Part shown: positions 1-7,325 of the stretch, in pieces | Layout of the letters: each line of letters starts with the position of its first letter | Numbering within the stretch: the first letter of the stretch is position 1 | From: JBBEDS01 sp040881175 | GTDB lineage: Bacteria > Patescibacteriota > Minisyncoccia > 2-02-FULL-40-12 > IGHO2-01-FULL-4-A | NCBI GenBank assembly: GCA_040881175.1 | Contig: JBBEDS010000009.1 | Location: 1-29,971 of the forward strand | Reading direction: 5' to 3' | DNA: 29,971 bases | The notes under the pieces: generated by a model | The model's input: the letters and a program-made list of their open reading frames with translations, nothing else | Told to the model about the DNA's origin: nothing | Database searches by the model: none | Translations under genes and position numbers: made by a program

Positions 1-69
1 TGGTATATATTAGTTCTAATAGTTCTGAGATTCTGGATATACTTTGTTCAGAAGAAAGAGCAGAACTAG
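1..69 (+). CDS. C-terminal end of a membrane protein (partial)
   Basis: Frame 1 is open from the first base to a TAG at 67-69. The 22 residues begin WYILVLIVLRFWIYF and end in VQKKEQN. This is one hydrophobic, aromatic-rich membrane segment followed by a short charged tail, as at the cytoplasmic end of a polytopic membrane protein. A perfect terminator hairpin starts 11 bases after the stop, which supports a real gene end. The rest of the gene lies outside the window, so the family cannot be named. Confidence 0.5.
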   Translation, partial: WYILVLIVLRFWIYFVQKKEQN

Positions 70-79
70 TGCCCCTAAC

Positions 80-110
80 ATTGAAAAGCCGCATATAGCG
101 GCTTTTCAAT
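80..110. terminator. Perfect 13-bp terminator hairpin
   Basis: ATTGAAAAGCCGC (80-92) pairs perfectly with GCGGCTTTTCAAT (98-110) around a 5-base loop. The A and T tracts lie inside the stem, so it can terminate in either direction. It separates the upstream membrane gene from recG. Confidence 0.8.
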
Positions 111-140
111 TGGCTGCGGGGATGATATTAAGGGTATAAT
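110..140 (+). promoter_or_regulatory. recG promoter, probably leaderless
   Basis: A perfect TATAAT lies at 135-140, only 9 bases before the recG ATG at 150. The -35 candidate (TTGGCT, 110-115, 19-base spacer) is weak and overlaps the terminator stem. A start point about 7 bases after the -10 puts the 5' end almost on the ATG. No Shine-Dalgarno is present. Confidence 0.6.
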
Positions 141-149
141 ACTAAATCT

Positions 150-2258
150 ATGTTTGACCTGGCTACCCCAATCGATAAATTGCCAAAAGTAGGACCGAGG
201 TATTCGCCTCGTCTGAAGCGTCTTGGGGTTAAAACAGTCAGAGACCTTCTTTGGCACTTTCCAGCCCGCTATGAGGATTACAGCAACATTGTACCTATAG
301 CTGAGATCAAAGAAGCCGGCACTGTCGCAGGAATAAAAGGCGCCGTTGTTGAAGTGCGGACTACTAGGGTTTGGCAGAAGAGAATGTCGATCGTGAATGC
401 CATAATCCAAGATGATAGCGGGCTTATCCGGGCCGTTTGGTACAACCAGCCATATCTGGAGCGTTCTCTACCGGAGGGCACTATGATCAGCTGTGCCGGC
501 AAGATCAACGCTGACAAAAAAGGACTGTATTTTTCTAACCCTCAATACGAGAAGGTATACAGCGACGACCTTACCCATACTGGTAGACTGGTGCCAATAT
601 ATCCCGAAACCCGGGGAATAACGTCAAAGTATATTAGGTTCTTAATAAAGCCTATCCTGGCGAAATTGGAAGATATGCCAGATTCCCTGCCAGCAGAGCT
701 GGTAAAGAAGTATAAACTGCCGAGTATTAGAAAAGCGATTAACGACATACATTTTCCGAAGAAAATAGAGTACGCAGAGCTAGCCAAGCAGAGATTCGCC
801 CTAGAGGAACTAATACTTTTCCAACTCAGAGTTTTGCGGGATCACAGACAGCTTCAGACATTGAAGGCACCTCAAGTTAAATTTGATAAAAAACTAATAG
901 CCGGTTTTGTAAAAAGCTTACCCTTTGAGTTAACTAAGGATCAAAGAGTATCTGCCTATGAGATATTGCAGGACCTGGAAAGATCTTATCCGATGAACCG
1001 GTTGCTTAACGGCGATGTTGGTTCCGGTAAGACGATTGTTGCTCTGATAGCCGCCTACCAGGCCGTGGCCGCAGGTCACCAGGTAGCATTCATGGCACCA
1101 ACGGAGATATTGGCCAAACAGCATTACCAGACTATCAAATCCATAACAGATGGGAATGTGGCAGTTGGGTTATTGACCGGCAGTGAAGCTAAGCAGTGGC
1201 CGATAGATGAAATAACAGAGGAGAAAATAACTAAGAAGATAATGAATGACAAGGTCAGCAAGGGCGAGGTTAGTATAGTCATCGGAACTCACGCGGTTAT
1301 ACAAAAGAATGTAAGCTTCAAGAATCTGGGGCTGGTTGTCATAGACGAACAGCACCGTTTCGGCGTTGAACAACGTATGAAGCTCGTCAAAAATAGAGAC
1401 CTGGTACCGCACCTTCTTTCGATGACGGCCACTCCCATACCGCGAACTTTAGCGCTTACAGTCTACGGTGATCTGGACGTTTCTCTGCTGAAGGAAAAAC
1501 CTAAAGGCAGGCAGGCTATTAAAACCACCGTTGTTCCTGATAAGAGAAGAGATGAGGCTCATGATTTCATTGAGAAACAAGTAGAAGAAGGAAGGCAAGT
1601 TTTTGTAGTTTGCCCCCGTATTGATTTATCTAAATCTGACAGTGTCTCTCGGCAAAAACTACTCTGGTCAGAAGTTAAAGCCGTGACGGATGAATACGAG
1701 AAGCTCTCTCAGAGAATATTCCCCCACCGGAGAGTGGTAATGCTCCACGGAAAGATGACCTCCGCTGAGAAGGGTAGGATAATGGATGACTTTAAAAATG
1801 GAAATCTCGATATCTTAGTCTCAACTTCTGTTATAGAAGTCGGTGTTGATGTGCCTAACGCCACTATAATGATGATTGAGTCAGCGGAAAGGTTCGGGCT
1901 AGCTCAACTTCACCAATTCCGCGGTCGCGTCGGTAGAGGCCCCCATCAATCTTACTGTTTTCTGTTCACAAGCTCAGACACTACCGCCACAAGCAGGCGA
2001 CTAAAGGCTATGGAACAGACAGACGACGGATTTAAATTGGCTGAGGCCGATCTTGCCATAAGGGGGCCTGGGGAATTCGGGGGCGTGAAACAATCGGGAG
2101 TACCTGATTTTGCCATGGCGACACTAACAGACATGGAGCTAATTAAAAAAGCCAGGCTTGAGGCCAGACTTTTGATCAGAGACGACCCGACTCTTAAGAA
2201 TTCTCCCCAGCTTTTAGCTCGCCTGGCTGAAATGCAGCGTCTTTTGCATTTTGAGTAG
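150..2258 (+). CDS. recG: ATP-dependent DNA helicase RecG
   Basis: RecG remodels stalled replication forks and branch-migrates Holliday junctions. The 702 residues match the usual length (about 690). Visible parts are an N-terminal wedge/OB region beginning DLATPIDKLPKVGPRYSPRL, Walker A GDVGSGKT at about 288-295, a DEQH box at about 399-402 (VIDEQHRFGVEQR), motif III SMTATPIPRTL, and the C-terminal helicase and TRG-type region with QFRGRVGRG. The ATG at 150 gives the full wedge domain and sits just behind a TATAAT, so the mRNA is probably leaderless. The gene stands alone on the plus strand. Its last 65 bases overlap the end of the convergent glycosyltransferase gene. Confidence 0.97.
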   Translation: MFDLATPIDKLPKVGPRYSPRLKRLGVKTVRDLLWHFPARYEDYSNIVPIAEIKEAGTVAGIKGAVVEVRTTRVWQKRMSIVNAIIQDDSGLIRAVWYNQPYLERSLPEGTMISCAGKINADKKGLYFSNPQYEKVYSDDLTHTGRLVPIYPETRGITSKYIRFLIKPILAKLEDMPDSLPAELVKKYKLPSIRKAINDIHFPKKIEYAELAKQRFALEELILFQLRVLRDHRQLQTLKAPQVKFDKKLIAGFVKSLPFELTKDQRVSAYEILQDLERSYPMNRLLNGDVGSGKTIVALIAAYQAVAAGHQVAFMAPTEILAKQHYQTIKSITDGNVAVGLLTGSEAKQWPIDEITEEKITKKIMNDKVSKGEVSIVIGTHAVIQKNVSFKNLGLVVIDEQHRFGVEQRMKLVKNRDLVPHLLSMTATPIPRTLALTVYGDLDVSLLKEKPKGRQAIKTTVVPDKRRDEAHDFIEKQVEEGRQVFVVCPRIDLSKSDSVSRQKLLWSEVKAVTDEYEKLSQRIFPHRRVVMLHGKMTSAEKGRIMDDFKNGNLDILVSTSVIEVGVDVPNATIMMIESAERFGLAQLHQFRGRVGRGPHQSYCFLFTSSDTTATSRRLKAMEQTDDGFKLAEADLAIRGPGEFGGVKQSGVPDFAMATLTDMELIKKARLEARLLIRDDPTLKNSPQLLARLAEMQRLLHFE

Positions 2259-3822
2259 ATGCCCGTCTTCGGGTTTTGGGTGTTACCCAGAAGCCCATGT
2301 ATCTACCGAACATTAAACGCGTCTGTGCATCTAGCGCCGGTATAGCGCCAAAAAAGATAAAGTTCACGGGGAACAGAAGCCATTGGAGAAACATCCAGGC
2401 CCATTTGAGTTTGCCGTAGTTGGGCGGTCTGGGCGGCAATAGGATAACTGAAATGATTGCCGAAGATATTAAACCCAGCATGGCCAGAGTCATTATTGAT
2501 CGAGTAATGAACGGTAGGTTATATGACAAAACTGTTTGGTTGAATGCTGTGCCGCCCACCATTACGGGAAGCCAGCCCAAAAGGAAAATTATCAAAGCAT
2601 TTGTTGATGCGGAATGAGTTTTTTCCGTAAGGGCAAAGCTGAAGTGAAGTTTCTTTTTCCACGAGATTGCCTTGTTTTTTAAGAAGCCGAACATAAAGTA
2701 AGGATTGTTCTCTACCCCGTAGTGCCAGCGACGTATTTGTTTGTACTGGTTTTTAAACGTTTGCCAGAAAGTCGGTGCCACATTTGCGTCCATATATACC
2801 GGGTAGTGCATCGGTACGGTCTGCCAGTTGCCGTCGTATCTCAAAAGGCATTGCCAAAAAATTCTAGAATCCTCGCTGACCATATTTGCTTGCCAAAAAT
2901 CAACATCGACTAAGGCCCGCAAGCCGATGGATTGAGAAGAAAAAGTTACTAGCTGTTCCGCTCGTGACTGTTGTATCATCTGCCAGAATGTCGTCGAGAA
3001 GGAGAAGACTCTGGCGAATGAAGGCGCCTCCCAGATGTTATTTATATAAATAGGTATTGGTTGGTAGCCAGCACGAGTTGGATTGGCAGTAGTCAGGAAG
3101 GTATATGTCAGAAGAGAGAAGTAGTGTTGAGGCACGACTGTATCGATATCAAAGTTTGATACCAACACTCGGTCGTAATCCAGCCCAAGCTGGTCAACCG
3201 TATTCTCCTTAACGTATTTGATAGCAAATGCAGCATTTGAGCCTTTGCCGGCTAATTCTCCGGGTATATCTGCCGGATGTTTTACCATGATTAATTTGAA
3301 AAAACTTTTTCCGTATTCACCCTGGACTTGTTTTGCAATTTCATCTGCCAATTCACCGGCTCTTTCTTCTTGCGCCAACACAACGATCATTTTATCTTTC
3401 GGATAATCCGAGTTTAACAGGCTATCAATCGAGGGCCTGATAATATCTACCCCCTCTTTATACGTCGGCAGTATTATTATGTGATAGATATCTTCCCATG
3501 ACTTTATCTTTTTCAAACTGAAGCTGTCGGAGGGAAGCTGCTTAAGTTTATCAAGCCAGTTTATGTTCATGTTAGCCCGCATCTTTTTAAAGGCTGCGCG
3601 CATATGAGCAGAGAGATATATCGTTTTAATTAGCCAGTAGACGTCGAAGATTATTATAAAGATGGCCATGAATACTGGCTGCAGGAAAGATAAGATGATG
3701 ATTAGCGCTAGAGTAAGCCAGGCCAGTAAGCCGGGTAAAATCTCAAAAAACCGGTATATGAACCGGTCTTTTTTATCTGTCAGATCTGCCGCCTTACTTA
3801 GCTTTAAATATGTTGGAATCAT
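2194..3822 (-). CDS. Membrane-bound processive family 2 glycosyltransferase
   Basis: This 542-residue protein resembles the cellulose-synthase/hyaluronan-synthase-like GT2 group, which polymerises or transfers sugars at the inner membrane. Two N-terminal membrane helices (about 25-70) precede the GT-A domain. That domain contains ILPTYKEG, a metal-binding DID in VSNFDIDTVV, an SED acceptor-base motif (VSEDSRIFWQ) and QIRRW, the QxxRW motif of processive enzymes. Several more membrane helices follow after residue 410. The sugar and product cannot be read from sequence. It is the last gene of the mutM-DUF3048-holA operon, 21 bases after holA, with no Shine-Dalgarno. Its 3' end overlaps recG by 65 bases on the other strand. 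Confidence 0.85.
   Translation of the reverse strand: MIPTYLKLSKAADLTDKKDRFIYRFFEILPGLLAWLTLALIIILSFLQPVFMAIFIIIFDVYWLIKTIYLSAHMRAAFKKMRANMNINWLDKLKQLPSDSFSLKKIKSWEDIYHIIILPTYKEGVDIIRPSIDSLLNSDYPKDKMIVVLAQEERAGELADEIAKQVQGEYGKSFFKLIMVKHPADIPGELAGKGSNAAFAIKYVKENTVDQLGLDYDRVLVSNFDIDTVVPQHYFSLLTYTFLTTANPTRAGYQPIPIYINNIWEAPSFARVFSFSTTFWQMIQQSRAEQLVTFSSQSIGLRALVDVDFWQANMVSEDSRIFWQCLLRYDGNWQTVPMHYPVYMDANVAPTFWQTFKNQYKQIRRWHYGVENNPYFMFGFLKNKAISWKKKLHFSFALTEKTHSASTNALIIFLLGWLPVMVGGTAFNQTVLSYNLPFITRSIMTLAMLGLISSAIISVILLPPRPPNYGKLKWAWMFLQWLLFPVNFIFFGAIPALDAQTRLMFGRYMGFWVTPKTRRRASTQNAKDAAFQPGELKAGENS
2262..2277 (+). terminator. Possible weak recG terminator
   Basis: CCCG-TCTT-CGGG followed by TTTT, 3 bases after the recG stop. 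The stem has only 4 bp, and the sequence lies inside the opposing glycosyltransferase gene, so this is tentative. Confidence 0.35.
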
Positions 3823-3843
3823 GTATGCGTGCCTATTACCAAA

Positions 3844-4851
3844 TCACGTATTCATAGAAAAGGCAAGGCGGTATAGTTCGTCGGCCATGTCGGCATTGCC
3901 TGATTTCACATCCATTTCTATCTGTGCCAAAGAAGCAAAAAAGCGCTTTAGCTCATCAAGATCGAACTTCTTGCACTGCTCGTATGTCTTCTTGACCACA
4001 TAGGGGTTTAGGCCAGTTTTTCTGGCAATATTAGAATACGGGATGGCACTATTAGCCAGGTCCTTAACTTTGAGTAGATTTCTAAATTGGTAGACAACCA
4101 TCGAGAAGATGTAGTAGGGATCAGTGCCCGATTCCAGGTGCTCATATAGGGTGGCTGCTGCCCTGAATTTATTCTTGCTAGCCATGGCGTCTACCGCCTC
4201 AAAGATATTCTGATCTTCGTTCGGAGACACAAGCAGATCTACATCTTGCTCCGTTATCATTTGGCCATCTTTAGGGTTTGAGCTTTTGTAGCTGATCAGT
4301 TTATCTATCTCTTGTTTGAGCCGCCAAGTATTAGAGGAGTCTGCTGATCCCGAACGTGTTGTTGGGCTTGAGGTGTAGGATATTAATCTTTTCAGTGCGG
4401 CGGGGTCAATACCTAATTCCCCGTCTTTCATCTCCTTATTTACCCATGCTTCAAGCTGTTTTCCCGATAAAGGCTCAAAGTGTTTCACAACGTTGTCTTT
4501 ATCAGAGAGGAGTTTAAATAATACTTTGTCTTTTTTTGCGAGCTCTTTCTCGTCGCTACTTTCAGCAAAAACAAGAATTATTTGTTTATCTGATGCCAGC
4601 CGCCACTTCTTTATAAGGTCAGCTACCGGTTTGCCTGAGGGGAAAGAGCCTTTTATTACGACAAGGCGTTTTTCTTCAAAGAATGATACCGTCTTGATCA
4701 AGTCCGACAATTTGTTTAATTGGTCAGATTCGGCGAAATCGAGAACTGAAAAATTAATACCGCTAACATTTTTTTTGTCATACTCGGCAACGATCTTGTC
4801 TATATTCTGTTTTAGTCGGTAACTGTCACTACCGTAAAGAAAAATTATCAT
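3844..4851 (-). CDS. holA: DNA polymerase III subunit delta
   Basis: Delta is the clamp-loader subunit that opens the beta sliding clamp. The 335 residues start MIIFLYGSDSYRLKQNIDKI, typical of HolA, and show the clamp-binding region FFEEKRLVVIKG (about 57-68), the helical middle part and the C-terminal collar helices (ATLYEHLE through KKFDLDELKRFFASLAQIEMDVKSG). A short Ser/Thr-rich stretch, SSPTTRSGSADSSN at about 166-179, interrupts the expected lid-domain helix. The start ATG lies one base after the stop of the DUF3048 gene and has no Shine-Dalgarno, so translation is probably coupled. Confidence 0.93.
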   Translation of the reverse strand: MIIFLYGSDSYRLKQNIDKIVAEYDKKNVSGINFSVLDFAESDQLNKLSDLIKTVSFFEEKRLVVIKGSFPSGKPVADLIKKWRLASDKQIILVFAESSDEKELAKKDKVLFKLLSDKDNVVKHFEPLSGKQLEAWVNKEMKDGELGIDPAALKRLISYTSSPTTRSGSADSSNTWRLKQEIDKLISYKSSNPKDGQMITEQDVDLLVSPNEDQNIFEAVDAMASKNKFRAAATLYEHLESGTDPYYIFSMVVYQFRNLLKVKDLANSAIPYSNIARKTGLNPYVVKKTYEQCKKFDLDELKRFFASLAQIEMDVKSGNADMADELYRLAFSMNT

Positions 4852-4852
4852 T

Positions 4853-5821
4853 CTAGTCTGTAATTATTTCTACCCAGATGCTCCCCGGGGCAAATATCAT
4901 TTCTTTCTCCTGGGCGTCGTAGAAAAATAGTTTTTCTTTTTCTCCCGCTTTGCTCCAGGTGCCTTCAACCATTTGGCCATTTTTATATACTGAGATATCC
5001 CCAGTCCCTATAGTTTTGATCCGGATGTAGTCTTTATCTATTGGTGACCAGCTGGTTTCCATAAAGACTACATTCTTCGTTCTAACCTGTTCTCCCGTGT
5101 TTTTATCCGTTTCTTCTTCTCCTGCTCGTGTGCGGGAGTATGAGTTTGTCTCTTGATCGTATGCCCACTCCACTTCAAAGTTGCCTTTATAAATTACCGG
5201 AGGATTTATAACGCCTAGGCTTTTGTCATTTTTCTCGTGGAGGTAACTAATCGTTGCCCCTGTAGTTTGGTAGCCCAGTTTATCTGATATCTTTTTCAGT
5301 GAATCGAAATCCGTAAAGCTGTTATGCGGTCTTGGTATTGAGCTTTTGCGATAATATACGGTGCCGTCATATTTGAGTCCATCTATGTTGTCTATTACTC
5401 CATCGTTCAATCTTTCCAGCACAGTGTGCTCTCCGCCAAAGTGGGCGTAAATAGGATTTAGACCAAGTGCCAGTGGCAAGAAGTCTAGACGCGACGAGCG
5501 TATTGAGCCCAACTCCTTAGGCTGATTGCACTGGAAGATGGCCATCATTCTCGTTACTTGATTAGGGGTGACTGGCATCTCGAATACTATGTCCGCTTCC
5601 CCTACGCCGGAGAGGGGCCTAGCTTCTGGATCAGAGGATAGCATCACGGCAAACGGTCTTGCGTTAGAGTTTTGGCAATTTATGCCGGCGATGGAGCTAA
5701 TGTTTCCTTCATTGGCGATATTAATGTTATTGTCCCCGATTTTAGACAAAAGAAAACCAGCGATGGCTACTATCGCTGCCCCCCCAATCCATATATATGT
5801 TTTTTTCTTTGATAATCTCAT
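4853..5821 (-). CDS. DUF3048 (YerB-like) membrane-anchored protein
   Basis: Family DUF3048 is represented by Bacillus YerB; its biochemical role is not established. From MRLSKKKTYIWIGG the protein has 322 residues: one N-terminal membrane anchor (about 6-26), then an extracytoplasmic domain with ARPFAVMLSSDPEARPLSGVGEADIVFEM, RSSRLDFLPLA, the AHFGG/HNSFTD region, and a C-terminal part ending PGSIWVEIITD. I chose the ATG at 5821 over an upstream ATG at 5845 because it overlaps the mutM stop as TAATG, a typical coupled junction, and places the basic residues directly before the anchor. The next gene, holA, starts one base after the stop. Confidence 0.88.
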   Translation of the reverse strand: MRLSKKKTYIWIGGAAIVAIAGFLLSKIGDNNINIANEGNISSIAGINCQNSNARPFAVMLSSDPEARPLSGVGEADIVFEMPVTPNQVTRMMAIFQCNQPKELGSIRSSRLDFLPLALGLNPIYAHFGGEHTVLERLNDGVIDNIDGLKYDGTVYYRKSSIPRPHNSFTDFDSLKKISDKLGYQTTGATISYLHEKNDKSLGVINPPVIYKGNFEVEWAYDQETNSYSRTRAGEEETDKNTGEQVRTKNVVFMETSWSPIDKDYIRIKTIGTGDISVYKNGQMVEGTWSKAGEKEKLFFYDAQEKEMIFAPGSIWVEIITD

Positions 5822-6699
5822 TATTTTTTTTGGTGAACAGGACAAAAATGTGCCGACCTGTTATTTATGACTATACGCTTTATTGCGCCGCCATCTTTCT
5901 TCTGGCATTTTTCGTCGGTTCGCTGATAAGCTTTTTGCATATTCTGATAGTTCCCAAAGGTGCCCTCTAGGGTTCTGTAATCCTGCTGACTATCGCCTTT
6001 TGCATCAATGGCTTTTCTCAGTACTTTGACCAGCGCCCTATATATTTCTTCCAGCTCCTTGTCTTTCAGCTTTTCGACTCTCTTCTCTGGGTGGATGCCA
6101 GCATACCAGAGTATCTCGTCTGAATAAATATTTCCTATCCCGGCGATAACAAAGGGGTCCATTAGCACTTTTTTTATAAGTCCTTTTCGTCTTTTTATCA
6201 GTTCCTTGAACTTTTTTACAGTAAACCCTTTTTCCAATGGTTCCGGACCCAATCTTCCTATCTCATTTATGCTTTCCACGTCATCAGTATCGCCCAAGAA
6301 TACTTTACCGAACCGCCTTACATCGGATAGCCCGAGCATGTATCCGTTGTCGAGGTAGATTATGAAGCGGATGTATTTATTGTACGGATCATCTTTGATT
6401 GGACCCTCTATGGCTGGAGTGACTTTTTTTCCGCTAACTCTCCATTTACCGTACAGAAGATGGCCGGAGATTTTCTGGTGAATTATTATTGTTTTGCCTC
6501 CCGACAGGTCCAGCATTATGTACTTAGCCCTTCGATGGGCGCGCAAAATCTTACGGCCTTTTATCTCACTGACAAAAGCTTTAAGTGAGTGAGTCTTGAT
6601 GGTTTTGGCCCAATCTGTCCAGGCGTTAGTGATTTTTAACCCCCTTACCTTTTTATTCAGGCCACGGACGATTGTTTCTACTTCTGGAAGTTCTGGCAT
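5821..6699 (-). CDS. mutM: Formamidopyrimidine-DNA glycosylase
   Basis: MutM excises 8-oxoguanine and ring-opened purines and nicks the abasic site. From the ATG at 6699 the protein has 292 residues and begins MPELPEVE, with the catalytic Pro2 and Glu3. The frame is open for 14 more codons upstream, but Pro must follow the initiator Met, so 6699 is the start. The conserved Lys is in HRRAKYIMLDL, and helix-two-turn-helix residues are in AGIGNIYSDEILW. The C-terminal zinc finger is degenerate: the usual CxxC...CxxC reads CQKK...CPVH, although the DNA-contacting Arg in NRSAHFC is kept. First gene of a four-gene operon with a leaderless-type promoter. Confidence 0.95.
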   Translation of the reverse strand: MPELPEVETIVRGLNKKVRGLKITNAWTDWAKTIKTHSLKAFVSEIKGRKILRAHRRAKYIMLDLSGGKTIIIHQKISGHLLYGKWRVSGKKVTPAIEGPIKDDPYNKYIRFIIYLDNGYMLGLSDVRRFGKVFLGDTDDVESINEIGRLGPEPLEKGFTVKKFKELIKRRKGLIKKVLMDPFVIAGIGNIYSDEILWYAGIHPEKRVEKLKDKELEEIYRALVKVLRKAIDAKGDSQQDYRTLEGTFGNYQNMQKAYQRTDEKCQKKDGGAIKRIVINNRSAHFCPVHQKK

Positions 6700-6708
6700 A
6701 ACAATCAA

Positions 6709-6737
6709 AATATATCCAAAATATGGGCTATTGTCTA
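6709..6737 (-). promoter_or_regulatory. Promoter of the mutM operon
   Basis: On the minus strand TAGACA (6737-6732), a 17-base spacer and TATATT (6714-6709). Only 9 bases separate the -10 from the mutM ATG, so the transcript should start close to or at the start codon. Confidence 0.6.
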
Positions 6738-6738
6738 A

Positions 6739-6764
6739 CAAAAAACCACCTTTCTAAGATGGCT
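6739..6764 (-). terminator. Terminator after the HEAGH protein gene
   Basis: On the minus strand AGCCATCTT and AAGGTGGTT pair over 9 bp with two G-T wobbles and a 3-base loop, and run into a T tract. It follows the stop at 6771 by 6 bases and abuts the mutM -35 box. Confidence 0.6.
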
Positions 6765-6770
6765 CTTGGG

Positions 6771-7301
6771 TCATTTGGATAGCTCTTTTATTCTAGGGTC
6801 TAGCTCTTTTAGCCCCAACTTTGCCAGAGATACTCTAACAGCTTCCCTGCTTTTCATCAGGGTGGCTGCAAATTTATCTGCGAAAGCCTGGTCTGAGGTG
6901 TGGCCTATGAGATGCCCAGCCTCATGAGCAGCTATCGCTTTGAGGTCGGTATCTTCAAGCGCTGGGTCATTGATTAGATCGGGGCTGAAATAGATAGCGT
7001 GTAGTTTTCCGCCGTCATACGAAGGGAAGATAATCGCAGCTGCCTTTAGGCGATGAGTGATATCATCATAGGCAACGTAGAAGCTGACATCTATGCCCTC
7101 GCGAATTAGAATCGGACTATTCTGGATCTCTTTGCAGCAGACTAGATATGTTTTCATATCTACAGACTCGAGTTGAAGAACAGAGGCGATGGGGGTGGTG
7201 TCAGCCTTTACTTCTTTTAAGGGTCCCGGGATCAGACAGAAAAGGGATAAGATTAAAATATGCAAAAACAATACGGACGAGAAGATAAAGATTCTACGCA
7301 T
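6771..7301 (-). CDS. Secreted or anchored HExxH (M48-like) metallopeptidase-like protein
   Basis: This 176-residue protein has a basic start and one hydrophobic segment (about 7-27) that is a signal peptide or anchor, followed by a small domain with AAHEAGHLIGH (H126, E127, H130), the zinc-binding and catalytic signature of gluzincin peptidases. In M48-type enzymes a downstream ExxAD supplies the third zinc ligand; here the matching stretch reads QAFADKFAATL, with Gln where Glu is expected and Asp137 just before it. It may therefore be inactive or use another ligand. Two adjacent cysteines (CC at 55-56) are unusual. A perfect AGGAGGT stands before the ATG, unlike polA, whose end lies 24 bases upstream. 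Confidence 0.6.
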   Translation of the reverse strand: MRRIFIFSSVLFLHILILSLFCLIPGPLKEVKADTTPIASVLQLESVDMKTYLVCCKEIQNSPILIREGIDVSFYVAYDDITHRLKAAAIIFPSYDGGKLHAIYFSPDLINDPALEDTDLKAIAAHEAGHLIGHTSDQAFADKFAATLMKSREAVRVSLAKLGLKELDPRIKELSK

Positions 7302-7325
7302 CTTCGCACCTCCTTTTTTAAAGTT

